Assembly (NCBI RefSeq): GCF_020832325.1
Contig: NZ_JAFIEU010000047.1
Location: 124,001-188,000, forward strand
Direction: 5' to 3'
Length of the DNA: 64,000 bases
Origin: Lunatimonas sp.
GTDB lineage: Bacteria; Bacteroidota; Bacteroidia; Cytophagales; Cyclobacteriaceae
Shown here: in pieces, positions 53,750 through 63,840 of the stretch
How positions within the stretch are numbered: position 1 is the first letter of the stretch
Layout of the letters: each line of letters starts with the position of its first letter
Notes under the pieces: model-generated
Told to the model about the DNA's origin: nothing
Seen by the model: only the letters and a program-made list of their open reading frames with translations
Databases searched by the model: none
Translations under genes and position numbers: made by a program

Positions 53750-55219
53750 ATGGAAAAGGTCAACGTGGTTTGGTTTAAGCGGGACTTGAGGTTGGGCGAC
53801 CATGCCCCACTCAAGCATGCTATCGACGATGGGCTTCCGCTGATTTTAGTGTATTGCTTTGAGCCTGAACTCGTGGCCTCTCCGAAATCGGATAGCCGGC
53901 ATTGGCGATTCGTTTGGCAGAGCTTGAGTGATTTATCGGCTCGATTGCAACCCTTTGATGCGCGGCTTCATGTTTTATACTTGGACCCGGTTCTCTTATT
54001 CCAGCGGTTAACCCAAGAGTACGAGGTGAAAAACGTCTTTTCCCATCAGGAAACCGGAATCCACATCACCTACGAACGGGACAAGCGGGTAGCTGCATTT
54101 TTCAAAACCAAGGGCATATACTGGCAGGAATCTACCCATCAAGGCGTGCAACGAGGCAGAAAAAACCGAAAAAATTGGTCCCAGGATTGGTATGCCCTCA
54201 TGTCCGCAGCGCAAGAAAATCCCGACCTGCAAAAAGGGAAATTTTACACCCTCTCCAATGCCTTCCTGCAAAGCTTGCCTTCCATTGAAATACCGGAGGA
54301 ATGGAAAACACCCCAACCCGGAATGCAACAGGGTGGGGAATCAACTGCGTGGAAATACGCGGATTCTTTTTTCAAAGAACGAATCAAAAACTACAACCGG
54401 CACATATCTAAACCCTTGTTGAGCAGAACTGGATGCAGTCGGCTTTCGCCCTACCTGGCCTGGGGCAACTTGTCCATCCGACAGGTATACCAGGCTGCGG
54501 AGAAAAAAAAGAAAGAGGGTTTCCAAGCCAAAAACCTGACGAATTTTCAATCTCGGCTGAGATGGCATTGCCACTTTATCCAGAAATTTGAAATGGAGTG
54601 CAGGATGGAGTACGAACACATCAACCGGGGCTTTGATGGCTTTTCGAAGCCAATCGATGAGCGCAAAATCTCCGCTTGGGAAGAAGGAAGGACCGGGTAT
54701 CCCCTAGTGGATGCCTGCATGCGTTGTCTGCGGGAAACCGGCTACCTAAATTTCAGAATGCGGGCCATGTTGGTGTCCTTTTTGACCCATCACCTTTTTC
54801 AGGATTGGCGATCCGGGGCAGCCCATCTGGCCCGAATGTTCCTGGATTTTGAACCCGGTATTCACTATCCGCAGTTACAAATGCAGGCCGGGGTGACAGG
54901 GATCAACACCGTCAGAATCTATAACCCGGTCAAACAATCCTTAGAGCACGATGCCGATGGTGCTTTTATCAAAAAATGGGTTCCTGAACTAGCTGCATTG
55001 CCGCTTCACCTCCTTCACGAACCCTGGAAGATTACCGGCATCGAGGAAACACTATATGGCTTGCAGGTGGGGAAAGATTACCCCTTCCCCATCGTAGACC
55101 TAGAGGCCTCTGGGAAATTTGCCCGGGAGCATATCTGGAAGGCCCAGAAATGGGAAGGGGTACAGAAAGAAGCGCAGCGAATCCTGAATAAGCATACGGT
55201 ACCCAACCGATGGCCCTGA
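53750..55219 (+). CDS. Cryptochrome/deoxyribodipyrimidine photolyase family protein
   Basis: 489 residues from ATG 53750 ([18 protein letters not shown] is the family's N-terminal antenna-domain start; the upstream extension is not conserved). FAD-binding part: [60 protein letters not shown] and [20 protein letters not shown]. The HYPQ.QMQAG form belongs to a photolyase-like branch common in Bacteroidota and cyanobacteria, distinct from the usual N..NWQW.AG. It is likely a light-driven DNA repair enzyme, but a signalling cryptochrome cannot be excluded. Divergent from the PQQ gene with a 200-base spacer. Confidence 0.9.
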   Translation: MEKVNVVWFKRDLRLGDHAPLKHAIDDGLPLILVYCFEPELVASPKSDSRHWRFVWQSLSDLSARLQPFDARLHVLYLDPVLLFQRLTQEYEVKNVFSHQETGIHITYERDKRVAAFFKTKGIYWQESTHQGVQRGRKNRKNWSQDWYALMSAAQENPDLQKGKFYTLSNAFLQSLPSIEIPEEWKTPQPGMQQGGESTAWKYADSFFKERIKNYNRHISKPLLSRTGCSRLSPYLAWGNLSIRQVYQAAEKKKKEGFQAKNLTNFQSRLRWHCHFIQKFEMECRMEYEHINRGFDGFSKPIDERKISAWEEGRTGYPLVDACMRCLRETGYLNFRMRAMLVSFLTHHLFQDWRSGAAHLARMFLDFEPGIHYPQLQMQAGVTGINTVRIYNPVKQSLEHDADGAFIKKWVPELAALPLHLLHEPWKITGIEETLYGLQVGKDYPFPIVDLEASGKFAREHIWKAQKWEGVQKEAQRILNKHTVPNRWP

Positions 55220-55250
55220 AAGGTCCACTCATGCGGGAACTGGACTTGCC

Positions 55251-55451
55251 CTATTCATACCCATTACCTCGGCGGATGGCAAGCGCAGATGCACCACCTA
55301 CCAAAATTGCCAAGGCTGTGGCAGTTACCGAAATAACCAGCAAGCGGTCACGCTCCCAATCGAAGCCGTTGTATGAAACATGGGCTAAAGAAATACCGAA
55401 CAGGGCGCCCAATAGCAGCAGTAAGATAAAAACTAGTTGACGATTTATCAT
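55251..55451 (-). CDS. Small two-helix membrane protein
   Basis: 66 residues: MINRQLVFILLLLLGALFGI, then a short loop (SYNGFDWERD), a second helix (LLVISVTATALAILVGGASA) and a basic tail LAIRRGNGYE. The length, the two clean helices and the positive-inside tail make it credible. No family recognised. It lies tail to tail with the photolyase gene. Confidence 0.5.
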   Translation of the reverse strand: MINRQLVFILLLLLGALFGISLAHVSYNGFDWERDRLLVISVTATALAILVGGASALAIRRGNGYE

Positions 55452-55762
55452 CGTTTTCTCTATCTTGCGTAGAAAAGAGCGAGGCCGAAATTTGTACGGT
55501 TTGACCCCTACCCATACTTCGATCCGTACCGGGTTTCCAGACCCCTAAACTTACAAGTACGAGGGTGAAAAAAAAATTTCAGTAGGCTAATTTTTTTATC
55601 GCCATCCCAATGGCGTTCAACCTGAGGTCTGCTTCTTTTTGTATGTAGAATTCGGTAGTGCACTCGCCAAACCCTATTAGGGTCTCTAACCCTCATGGTA
55701 AATATTTTAAACCATAAGCGCAGCTTGCGTCATATCCTTTTTTTGGATTAGCCTATTTCAAA
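55452..55762. other. Intergenic region with short palindromes
   Basis: No gene. Contains CGCCAT-CCCA-ATGGCG (55600-55615) preceded by TTTTTTTAT, and a second inverted pair ACCCT...AGGGT near 55674-55685. The palindrome may be another degenerate dispersed repeat; it is not oriented as a terminator for the sulfatase gene. Confidence 0.4.
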
Positions 55763-57292
55763 TCACTCACCCAATGCAGCAAACCGCCACCTAGGATTGG
55801 CAGCCGGCACGTGAGACTGCGCCACGATTTCCTCCACCTGTTGGATAAGCTCCGGATGTTCCCCCGCCAGATTCACCTGTTCCATCGGGTCTTTTTCCAG
55901 GTCAAAAAGGTGCCATTCCGAGGTTTCCTCCTGCATGTTCAGCCGCAGTGCTTTCCATTTACCCATCCTAATGGCCATTTGGCCCCCATAGGATGGGAAT
56001 TCCCAGTACAAATAGTCATGCACGGGCTGCTTTTCTCCTTTGAGCGCAGGGAAAAAGCTGACGCCGTCCGAGTCAAAGGTCTCCGTCACGCCTGCGATCT
56101 CTGCCAGTGTGGGCATGACATCGTAAAAAGCCGAGATATGGTCACTCCTCGAACCAGCTTGAATCACCTCCGGCCAGGAAGCGATCATGGGCACGCGGAT
56201 CCCTCCTTCATAGAGATATCCTTTGCCAAAGCCCTGCGCTTCCCGAAAGGGCCCTGCGCTGTTAAACCAGGGAGAGTCCGTACCGCCGTTGAAGGTAGGC
56301 CCGTTGTCGGAAGTGAAAATAATCAGCGTATTGTCGTAAATCCCCTGATCTTTTAGCTGCTGCACCAACCGCCCAACCTGCTCATCGAGGTAACTGACCA
56401 TCGCCGCATAGGTGGCCCTGGGGTAGCGGGCGGGAAAGTAGGAGTTGTTCCCCAGATAAGGCTCCTCATTCCCAAACTTCTCCACATAGTGGTCGATCCA
56501 CTTGCTTGGCACCTGTAAAGGCACGTGTGGAATGGGCGTGGCCCAGTACAGGAAAAAAGGATTCTCCTGCTGCTTGGATACAAAATTCGAGATGCGGTCA
56601 AACATTATATCCGGAGCGTAATCGGTCAGAAAATAATCAGAATAGCTTTCCAACGCATAGGGATCTGCGCCTTCGGGCAATCTTTTATTTGGAGCGATGG
56701 TATCGTTTCTTAGGTAAACCCGACGGTCGTTTTCCCAAAGATGAAGCGGATATAACGTATGCGCTTGCCGTTGGCAATTGTATCCGAAAAAATAATCAAA
56801 CCCCTGCTTATTCGGGACGCCAACGGTATGAGGTGCACCCAATCCCCACTTACCTACAATTGCTGTCGTGTAACCGGCCCCCTGAAGCAGGGTACCCAAC
56901 GTGACCGTTCCTTCTGCAATGGGGCGCTGCCCTTCCAAGGTAGAGTCTGCCAGCATGGCCAAATAATTCCACACGTCTCCCCTTTCACCCCATTCATCGT
57001 TGCCCCGCACCTGTGCCCTGCCACTGTGCTGCCCCGTTAGCAAAACCGCCCGAGCAGGGGCACATACGGGCGATCCCGAGTAATGCTGTGTAAAAAGCAA
57101 CCCACCAGCCGCCAAGGCATCGATATGAGGGGTTTCAATCTTTTCCTGCCCGTAACAGCCCAAATCCCCATAGCCCAGGTCATCCGCTAAAATATATATG
57201 ATATTGGGGGGACGTTTGGAGGATTGATCTTCCAATGAGCAAGCAAAAGAAAGTGCCGCAAAAATGAATACGCCAAGAAATCTGATCGTCAT
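55763..57292 (-). CDS. Sulfatase (formylglycine-dependent), lipoprotein
   Basis: 509 residues from ATG 57292, chosen because it begins the lipoprotein signal MTIRFLGVFIFAALSFAC (Cys18); the in-frame upstream ATGs add a non-signal extension. Metal ligands DD at 37-38 (YILADDLGYGDLG). The sulfatase signature CAPAR at 77-81, in which Cys77 is converted to formylglycine. Further motifs GKWGLG, FLYWATPIPHVPLQVP and IIFTSDNGPT are as in arylsulfatase A-type enzymes. It removes sulfate esters, probably from algal or animal polysaccharides, in the periplasm or on the outer membrane. It would require a separate anaerobic or aerobic maturase not seen here. Confidence 0.92.
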   Translation of the reverse strand: MTIRFLGVFIFAALSFACSLEDQSSKRPPNIIYILADDLGYGDLGCYGQEKIETPHIDALAAGGLLFTQHYSGSPVCAPARAVLLTGQHSGRAQVRGNDEWGERGDVWNYLAMLADSTLEGQRPIAEGTVTLGTLLQGAGYTTAIVGKWGLGAPHTVGVPNKQGFDYFFGYNCQRQAHTLYPLHLWENDRRVYLRNDTIAPNKRLPEGADPYALESYSDYFLTDYAPDIMFDRISNFVSKQQENPFFLYWATPIPHVPLQVPSKWIDHYVEKFGNEEPYLGNNSYFPARYPRATYAAMVSYLDEQVGRLVQQLKDQGIYDNTLIIFTSDNGPTFNGGTDSPWFNSAGPFREAQGFGKGYLYEGGIRVPMIASWPEVIQAGSRSDHISAFYDVMPTLAEIAGVTETFDSDGVSFFPALKGEKQPVHDYLYWEFPSYGGQMAIRMGKWKALRLNMQEETSEWHLFDLEKDPMEQVNLAGEHPELIQQVEEIVAQSHVPAANPRWRFAALGE

Positions 57293-57604
57293 AGTTTTAC
57301 AGGGTCCCAACACGTGATTAAAGCTAGTCTTAAACATGGCCAAATAAAGCATCTTTTTGCTCACCATCCAAAGGCTTCCAGAAATCCTACTTGCTCTCTT
57401 TTTGGGCAGCATCGACATCCCCCAGCACTATTCCGCCGGGATGGAACCCCAAGGAATTTTTTAGAAGGTTCGTGCCAAATTACATTCCAATCGTACAGTA
57501 TGGTGATCGCAGGGTGCCCAATCCTGATACTGTTCTGTACGTAAAATAAATCAAACGGAAAAGCCAAAAAAACAACCCTAATCAACTATCCTACCACCTG
57601 TAGA
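57293..57604. other. Intergenic region upstream of the sulfatase gene
   Basis: No gene supported. Presumed promoter region of the sulfatase on the minus strand. I see no clear consensus element or repeat. Confidence 0.4.
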
Positions 57605-59725
57605 TTACTTTTCCATTGCATCTACAATCTTGGCAAATAAATCGATCCTTACGCTGTCCATGATGGCCAGTTGTTTCCATTCTTCCGAACCGTATACACC
57701 TGCTTTGGAATAATCAAAGGGCTTAAAACCGATCTTTCGTGCTGTATGGAGAGATTTCAGCCTGAAATCAAAATTCTCAGCATCGACAAATCCTGGATCC
57801 GCCAAAAGGGAGTTTCTATCCTTTAATTTTTTCCACTCCCTGAAAGACATTTTTTGAAAAAGCGGCTCCTTGGTCCGTGTGTCCCAATAACAGTTGTTCT
57901 CCATTTTTACGTCTGCATCCTTTAGGTTACCCAAAAGCATGTCCCCACTATGTGTATAAACGATATTGTTTGTGAAATCAAAGGAACGGTGGTCTTCCAC
58001 CCGGGTAAATTGCACCTGCCCCTTTAGATTAAAGGCAAAAATATTGTTCCGAATGTGGTTTTCCTTTCCGTAGTGCTGGTGAAACCCAGAGTTCTTGCAG
58101 GCATACACCAGGTTATTTTCCATTGTAACGTGGGTAGCTCCCTCATCGGTATACAATCCCCAGCCCCCATAGGTGGCCGAGTAAATGTGGTGGATAACAT
58201 TATAGTGCACATGGGTACCGAAGGCCTCGGATAGGATATATACACCGCCCATATCCGAAAGTTCTCCCCATCCCAGGTGATGTATATGATTGTAGGCGAT
58301 CACATTACCAGTAGCGGGACTTTTAAAATGATCTTCCCTCCATGCAGGTATGCCGTGTTTATCCGGCGTGTTGGTGACGACTTTGGTCGATTCATAGCCC
58401 CACATCCATCCCACCGACACGCCGGAATACCTAAAATCTGCAATCTCGTTGTGGGTAATCTCGTTGTCACGGGAATGAAACACAATTACCCCGACGGCAC
58501 TCGGAAACAGTTGCCCTCCATCCCGGATAATGCTGTTATGGACCAGGTTATTGGCCGAAACGTCCTCGTCCTCCTCGTGGTAAAGAAAATCGCCAATCTT
58601 CACTCCCCCGGCCCCGAGGTCGTGTAGGTAGCATTGATCGATTTGGCTATTGGTCACTTGCCTCCTGAACCAGATACCATACAAGCCAGTATGTGCGAGT
58701 TCACAGTTTTCAAATCGGATATAATCCGCATAATCCACCATTATGCTCGCATCCTCGGTAGCCGCCGCCTGCAAGGGATCATTGCCCTGTTTGGGTAGCC
58801 GGTACCCGGCCACCTTAAAGCGAATGCCTTTAAAGGTCTTGTGCTTGACCGGGTTTAGCTTATTCCCGCGGATGGTGATAAACTTGTCCGTGGCAGGCGC
58901 AAAGACCTCTATGGAGTGTATTTCTTCACCTTCCTTAGGGATATAATACACATACCCGTCCTTTTTTACGAGCCATTCCCCAGGGGAATCCAGCGCCGAT
59001 GGTAGGTTTTCGATCTTGTATTGGGTTAATTGGTCCAACTGATTCCAAGGCTGCATGCCCTTCCCCCTGATGTACACGATGGAAGAATCTGGATCGAAGT
59101 GGTCGATGTATTTGCGGGTGACATCCCATTTATGGTACAAGGAAATCACGGCATTCTGAATATTTTCGGGGCCTTCCTTTTGCAGAGAGGCTGCATCCTC
59201 GGGGTTTAGCGAGATTTTTTGAACGGCAAATTCCGGCATGCGTCCCCTGCCCGGATCCATAACCGTTTCCGAAACCGTTTTTACCTGAAAAAAACCGGTG
59301 CTGGCGCGGACAGCCCTTTTACCGTTTACAATGAGCTGCTCGAACGGAAAGCTCGCGGTAAACTGGGCGGGAATGGCTGCTCGCCAAAGCTGCTCGCTTA
59401 CTTTTTCCCAGCCCTTTACCGGTATGCCTCCATAAAAGGTAACCTGCCCCCCTTCCCCTTCAAAAACAACCGGCGTTGCATCCCGTTCGGTTAGTTCCAG
59501 GGGCGTATTCATAAAGTAATCCCCCGGTGCAATTTTCACCAAAACACTGTCCGTAGTGTTTAATTTTCGGATAGCGTCCCTAGCCCCTGTCAGGGAAGCG
59601 AGGGGTTGTTCCTTCGTGCCTGGGTTGGAATCCAATCCATGCGGCGCCAGGTAAACGATGTGTTTTTCTGGTGCGCCTAGGGGCCAAAAAGCGATGATCG
59701 CAGTGACAATTCCGATAAGGTTCAT
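57605..59725 (-). CDS. Secreted right-handed beta-helix protein
   Basis: 706 residues. A hydrophobic N-terminus (MNLIGIVTAIIAFWPLG) is probably a signal peptide. HIVYLAPHGLDSNPGTKEQP then LASLTGARDAIRKL is the common opening of DUF1565-like beta-helix proteins. An Ig/GH141-like insert (VTFYGGIPVKGWEKVSEQLW) is followed by the helix coils rich in N and I (SNSQIDQCYLHD, VHNSIIRDGG, ITHNEIADFRYSG, IENNLVY-type turns). The arrangement resembles GH141 or other beta-helix polysaccharide-acting enzymes. I would call it a probable glycoside hydrolase or lyase without fixing the specificity. The neighbouring sulfatase on the same strand (313-base gap) fits attack on sulfated glycans. Confidence 0.8.
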   Translation of the reverse strand: MNLIGIVTAIIAFWPLGAPEKHIVYLAPHGLDSNPGTKEQPLASLTGARDAIRKLNTTDSVLVKIAPGDYFMNTPLELTERDATPVVFEGEGGQVTFYGGIPVKGWEKVSEQLWRAAIPAQFTASFPFEQLIVNGKRAVRASTGFFQVKTVSETVMDPGRGRMPEFAVQKISLNPEDAASLQKEGPENIQNAVISLYHKWDVTRKYIDHFDPDSSIVYIRGKGMQPWNQLDQLTQYKIENLPSALDSPGEWLVKKDGYVYYIPKEGEEIHSIEVFAPATDKFITIRGNKLNPVKHKTFKGIRFKVAGYRLPKQGNDPLQAAATEDASIMVDYADYIRFENCELAHTGLYGIWFRRQVTNSQIDQCYLHDLGAGGVKIGDFLYHEEDEDVSANNLVHNSIIRDGGQLFPSAVGVIVFHSRDNEITHNEIADFRYSGVSVGWMWGYESTKVVTNTPDKHGIPAWREDHFKSPATGNVIAYNHIHHLGWGELSDMGGVYILSEAFGTHVHYNVIHHIYSATYGGWGLYTDEGATHVTMENNLVYACKNSGFHQHYGKENHIRNNIFAFNLKGQVQFTRVEDHRSFDFTNNIVYTHSGDMLLGNLKDADVKMENNCYWDTRTKEPLFQKMSFREWKKLKDRNSLLADPGFVDAENFDFRLKSLHTARKIGFKPFDYSKAGVYGSEEWKQLAIMDSVRIDLFAKIVDAMEK

Positions 59726-60035
59726 CCGTCCAACTAATTTAGGTTAATTCCAAAACCCAATTTAGTTTAATTATACGGAGTTTTCTTGATCTGACGGAGT
59801 CAAATTGGGATGGTAATAAGCCATTTTCCTTTCCGATCAAATTCACTATTCAACCAATCGGTCTAGCCATTCCACCATCATATCCTGCTGTGCTGCATGG
59901 AAACGGCAGACTTCATCAGGGACTAGGATCGCCAGATCTGTTGGATCCTTACTAGCCACGCGGCTTCGTTATACGTGTATATGGACAGCCTCCTAATCCG
60001 CAAAGCGGTCACCCAGCAATGCCTAAATCTCCCCC
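59726..60035. other. Intergenic region with a short coding remnant
   Basis: On the minus strand, from about 59965 to a stop at 59846-59848, the sequence reads RVASKDPTDLAILVPDEVCR then FHAAQQDMMVEWLDRLVE. This looks like the end of a real protein, but there is an in-frame stop upstream and no start. I cannot assign it to a family. The rest holds the beta-helix gene's promoter side and no other feature. Confidence 0.3.
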
Positions 60036-61037
60036 TCATTTTTTAAAAATCAGCTCACCCGGATCATAATCTTGCGGTTCCAAGCTTGAGAGATAGAGGT
60101 AAATAGCTTCCAGGTCCTCATCCGTCATCCTGGAAAAGGGGCCCCAGTGCATTTGAGAAATGCTAATTGTCCTCCCTTGGCGAAATCGTGCTTTCCATTC
60201 GGCTACATTTTTGAATTTGGACAGGGCACTGTTGGGATGTGGTGTGATATTGGGTGTACGGGTCCATAGCTCAGGGTCCCCTCCCACGGCCAAAGCATAC
60301 TCAGGCCAAGGCTCAAATTCCATTCCTCCTCCATATTCAGGTCCTATCGCTTCAAACGTCATCTGATCCCTTGCCGTATGACAGCCTACACAGTTAGCCA
60401 CATACCGCGAAAGGTATTCACCCCGCTCAATCGTCGCAGACATCGGCGGAGCCTTGGGATATGGTGTGGGATTTTCAATCGGCTGAAACGACGAAGCCAA
60501 TACCCGCACGGCCTTCCCCATAAAAGACCAATCATTCTCCTTGACCTCATTATTAACAGGAGCAAGACTTCTCAAATACGACACCACCGCAATCAGGTCC
60601 TCATCGGCCATGTCCCAAAAAGGCATAAGTACCGATAGCGTTGCTGTACCATCCGGCTTCACGGCATGACGCATCATTCTGAAGATTTCAGCGTCGGTGT
60701 ATCTTCCAATACCTGTGGTGGGGTCTGGGGTAAGGTTTCTGGGATAGATAGTGCCTATAGGACCTAAGGGAAATTCAGCACCTCCTTTTAAAGGAATATC
60801 TTCCCCGGCATCAGCCTGTATCATTTCGGCAACACTACCCACATGACAGTTGGAACAGTGCGCCGGTCCGTGTACGAGGTATTTGCCCCGTTCAATCACT
60901 GTGGAATCATTACTGACTTGTAGATCCGGGTAGGGAATATCGTAGGTTTTATCCCAGTTTAATTGTACATAGACGACAAATCCCCCGATGAGCAGTAGCA
61001 GGAGGGAAAGGATTCCGAAAACGATTTTCTTTAACAT
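60036..61037 (-). CDS. Di-haem cytochrome c, membrane-anchored
   Basis: 333 residues. N-terminal membrane anchor (IVFGILSLLLLLIGGFVVYV), then two cytochrome c domains with haem sites CSNCH (61-65) and CVGCH (216-220). Candidate axial Met ligands are in VLMPFWDM and the second half's ISQMHWGPF. ERGKYLVHGPAHCSNCH and GEYLSRYVANCVGCH are repeats of one another, as in alcohol-dehydrogenase-type cytochrome subunits. It carries electrons in the periplasm, possibly from PQQ enzymes such as those at 50864 or 63841. Single gene with its own upstream region. Confidence 0.9.
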   Translation of the reverse strand: MLKKIVFGILSLLLLLIGGFVVYVQLNWDKTYDIPYPDLQVSNDSTVIERGKYLVHGPAHCSNCHVGSVAEMIQADAGEDIPLKGGAEFPLGPIGTIYPRNLTPDPTTGIGRYTDAEIFRMMRHAVKPDGTATLSVLMPFWDMADEDLIAVVSYLRSLAPVNNEVKENDWSFMGKAVRVLASSFQPIENPTPYPKAPPMSATIERGEYLSRYVANCVGCHTARDQMTFEAIGPEYGGGMEFEPWPEYALAVGGDPELWTRTPNITPHPNSALSKFKNVAEWKARFRQGRTISISQMHWGPFSRMTDEDLEAIYLYLSSLEPQDYDPGELIFKK

Positions 61038-61386
61038 AATGATGGGTGGGTTTGTGAATGAATAAAAAAAATAGCGCGTAAACAGCTAATTGCGAGTAAT
61101 TTAACTAATTTTTACTATAAACCAAATAATAATTTGTTATTCAATATATTTATAGTATAAAAATTTTTTTGTGAAAAATTTAATATTATTAATTGTCCAA
61201 ATACCATATTTAGCAAAATATACATTTGTTTATTAATTAAACATACGATAATTAACCTATTTCTTTAGGCAAATTCCATGAAAAGTATCCCACTTGTCGT
61301 GCGTACCGTACACTGACAGGACACTTGATACTACAAAGTTTTTTCAAAAGCTTTGAACCCACCCACAAAATCCCCACATTCACCGT
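61038..61386. other. AT-rich divergent regulatory region
   Basis: Separates the divergent cytochrome and glutaminase genes. Very AT-rich from 61080 to 61260. An imperfect inverted repeat around GTGCGTACCGTACAC (61298-61312) lies in the glutaminase leader. Confidence 0.5.
61193..61228 (+). promoter_or_regulatory. Candidate promoter for glutaminase
   Basis: TACATTTG at 61221-61228 matches the Bacteroidota -7 element TAnnTTTG. A TTG at 61193-61195 could be the -33 element, but the 25-base spacing is longer than the usual ~19. It would give a leader of about 150 bases. Confidence 0.3.
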
Positions 61387-62301
61387 ATGGACTACCAGCA
61401 ACTCATCGAAGAAGTATATCAAGAGGTGAAAACAAAAAATCCCAGAGGTAAAGTCGCCGATTACATTCCGGAACTTGCGAACGTCGATGCAGATAGGTTT
61501 GGGATCGCTTTGGTTGATCTGGAAGGCAAGGTGTATGGAGTCGGAGACTACGACCAGCCATTTTCCATCCAAAGTATCTCCAAAGTACACACCCTCACCA
61601 TGGTGGCCCATATCTTCCAGCGCAAATTATGGTCCCGGGTCAATGTAGAGCCCAGTGGAAACCCCTTCAATTCCATTGCCCAACTGGAATTTGAAAAAGG
61701 AATCCCCAGAAACCCCTTCATCAATGCAGGGGCCCTGGTGATTACCGATGCGCTGACGACCAAGTTCGAGAATCCCGTGGAGGAAGTCAGCAGATTTATC
61801 CACGAAGTGTCTGGCAAAGATTGCGTCACGATCAATCAAGACGTCATGAACTCCGAACTGCGGCATTCGGAAAGAAATACGGCCCTGGCGTATTTTTTAA
61901 AGGCCTATCAAAACTTCGATAACCCGGTAGAGGAAGTCATCAAAACCTACGTGGCGCATTGTTCCATGGAGATGTGCTGCGTGGATTTGGCCAGATCTTT
62001 TTCTTTCCTGGCAAACGACGGCTATTCCATCTATGCAAAGCGTGAAATCGTCACCGAGAGCGAGGCTAGGCGGATCAATGCGCTCATGCTGACGTGCGGA
62101 TTCTACGATGAATCGGGAGAGTTTGCCTTCCGGGTGGGCCTCCCCGGAAAAAGCGGTGTAGGTGGTGGCGTGGCCGCCGTCATGCCCCACCAATTCAGCA
62201 TCGCGGTTTGGAGCCCGGAGCTAAATGAAAAAGGAAACTCCGTAAAAGCCATTATGGCCCTGGAACTGCTGACCGATAAGCTAAAATTTTCTTTGTTTTA
62301 G
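61387..62301 (+). CDS. glsA: Glutaminase A
   Basis: 304 residues, the standard bacterial length. The catalytic Ser-x-x-Lys is S63-IS-K66 in PFSIQSISKVHTLTMV. The other signature blocks are GNPFNSIAQLEFEKGIPRNP, FINAGALVITDAL, HSERNTALAYFLK and the late glycine loop VGLPGKSGVGGG. It hydrolyses glutamine to glutamate and ammonia in the cytoplasm, contributing to nitrogen balance and possibly acid resistance. The start ATG is the only sensible one. Not in an operon: the next genes are on the other strand. Confidence 0.95.
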   Translation: MDYQQLIEEVYQEVKTKNPRGKVADYIPELANVDADRFGIALVDLEGKVYGVGDYDQPFSIQSISKVHTLTMVAHIFQRKLWSRVNVEPSGNPFNSIAQLEFEKGIPRNPFINAGALVITDALTTKFENPVEEVSRFIHEVSGKDCVTINQDVMNSELRHSERNTALAYFLKAYQNFDNPVEEVIKTYVAHCSMEMCCVDLARSFSFLANDGYSIYAKREIVTESEARRINALMLTCGFYDESGEFAFRVGLPGKSGVGGGVAAVMPHQFSIAVWSPELNEKGNSVKAIMALELLTDKLKFSLF

Positions 62302-62330
62302 CCGAAGAAACAGGACTGCGTTTCCACCAA

Positions 62331-62438
62331 TCATACACCGCGTGCAGCCATCCATATTGCAGCGAGCAGCAGCATGAAACCAATCAGATCAGCCATTCGC
62401 TTCACGGTGAGGTAAAATAGTTTTCGATGCTTTTCCAT
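62331..62438 (-). CDS. Short single-helix membrane peptide (35 residues)
   Basis: MEKHRKLFYLTVKRMADLIG then FMLLLAAIWMAARGV. It has a basic N-terminus and one hydrophobic helix, and starts 10 bases after the stop of the ferric-reductase-like gene on the same strand, so it would be co-transcribed. Too short to judge from sequence alone. It may be a small accessory subunit or chance. Confidence 0.4.
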   Translation of the reverse strand: MEKHRKLFYLTVKRMADLIGFMLLLAAIWMAARGV

Positions 62439-62448
62439 GTTCAAGGGA

Positions 62449-63774
62449 TTACGCCAAATCAAAACGTTCTGCATAGATTTGCTTCCAAGGAATACCCTGA
62501 TTACGAAGGGTACGCTCTGCCACGTCCATCATGGGTTCCGGACCACAAATGAAGTAGTCAAAAGCATGTGTATCCTCGGGCAAATTCTTACCAATCAACC
62601 GCTCATCGATCAATCCACGTTCACCCTGCCAGGCTTGGTCCGGCTCTTGCAGCACGTGCACTATCTGTAGGTGGAGTAAACGTTCCAGTTCTGCCAACTC
62701 CTGACGAAAGGGGATTTTATTCCACGATTCATTTCCATAAATTAGGATGCAACGTCGGGTATCCTGTCGGATTGCCAGGGTCTTGAGGATGGAAATGGCG
62801 GGAGTCACTCCTATACCGCCCATCACCAGAAAGCAGGGCCGATCTTTTAGCGTAAACGAGCCATAGGGACCTTCAATAAATGCTGTCTGACCTGGCTTCA
62901 GATGTATCCAATCCCGCGTAAAATCGCCCAAGCGCTTGGCGGTAATGGCAATCAGCGGCTCAAGCGGGCTAGATGAAAAGGAAAAGGGGTGCTGCTGCAT
63001 GGAAAAAGGTGAGGACTGTATCGTAATCCACAAAAACTGACCAGGTTCATAGTGTAAGCGCTCCCCGGTACAGGGCTTAAGCCTGAGCGTGTAGCAATCG
63101 TCCTTTTCAGGAATGACTTCGTCGATGGCGTAGGGATGTTTGCTGTTTTGGAATGGTCGAACCACTCGGGAATGAACAAACAGGTATAGGAACCCGCCCA
63201 GATATCCACCAAACAACAGCATTTTCAGCCAGTCGTTCAGGTAATGACCGACTTGCAGGGCATGGACAATGCCCACAAACAGAATCAGGGATCCAAGCAG
63301 CCCATGTAGCAACCGCCACCATTCATAGCTCAAGCCCACCAAGGACCTCCACAAACTGGTCACCAATAGCAGCATCATCCCAACCGACGCGGCACCAAGC
63401 GCCAAAGCCCGTGGCAAATTTACCCGTGGGTCAAAAAATCCCCAATACGAACTATCCACGGCAATCAAAATGACCGGATGGGCCATGCCAAAAAGGAGGG
63501 CAATCACACCCATTTCCTTGTGAAACTGCACAATATTGTCCACCCCAAATGCCGGCGCTACCTGCCGAATGCGTCCGGAAAACAGAAACTGCACCGCAAA
63601 CAACCCCAGCCCCACAAACCCCATCGAAAGGCCCAATTCCTCCCAAAAACCTCTATAATCGGGTAAATTCCACCCATAACCAATGAAAAGAGGAATCAGC
63701 GCCAATACAAAAAAAATAAAGAGCCAGAAAAATCCCCGGCGGTAGCTGTAAGTAGGAATCGGTTTTTGGTTCAT
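62449..63774 (-). CDS. Ferric-reductase-like transmembrane flavoprotein (FRE/NOX type)
   Basis: 441 residues. N-terminal six-helix ferric-reductase-like domain with haem-type histidines (VQFHKEMGVIALLFGMAHPV, WWRLLHGLLGSLILFVGIVH). FAD-binding domain with HPFSFSS, the RxYS-like flavin motif in a variant form, and FIEGPYGSF. NAD(P)-binding domain with VMGGIGVTPAISILK, ILIYGNESW and the terminal YFICGPEPMM. The protein would pass electrons from NAD(P)H through FAD and haem across the inner membrane to an unknown acceptor such as Fe(III) or oxygen. The R-x-Y-[ST] of classical members reads QHPFSFSS. Confidence 0.9.
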   Translation of the reverse strand: MNQKPIPTYSYRRGFFWLFIFFVLALIPLFIGYGWNLPDYRGFWEELGLSMGFVGLGLFAVQFLFSGRIRQVAPAFGVDNIVQFHKEMGVIALLFGMAHPVILIAVDSSYWGFFDPRVNLPRALALGAASVGMMLLLVTSLWRSLVGLSYEWWRLLHGLLGSLILFVGIVHALQVGHYLNDWLKMLLFGGYLGGFLYLFVHSRVVRPFQNSKHPYAIDEVIPEKDDCYTLRLKPCTGERLHYEPGQFLWITIQSSPFSMQQHPFSFSSSPLEPLIAITAKRLGDFTRDWIHLKPGQTAFIEGPYGSFTLKDRPCFLVMGGIGVTPAISILKTLAIRQDTRRCILIYGNESWNKIPFRQELAELERLLHLQIVHVLQEPDQAWQGERGLIDERLIGKNLPEDTHAFDYFICGPEPMMDVAERTLRNQGIPWKQIYAERFDLA

Positions 63775-63840
63775 CGGCTTGATTGGTAGAACGAATTGGG
63801 CACACTAGGGTCATACAATCATTTTGCCAAAAAGCCAGAC

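Noticed and set aside
55600-55615. CGCCAT...ATGGCG hairpin as sulfatase terminator
   Set aside because: The T-run is on the wrong side for the minus-strand gene, so it cannot be a conventional terminator for it.
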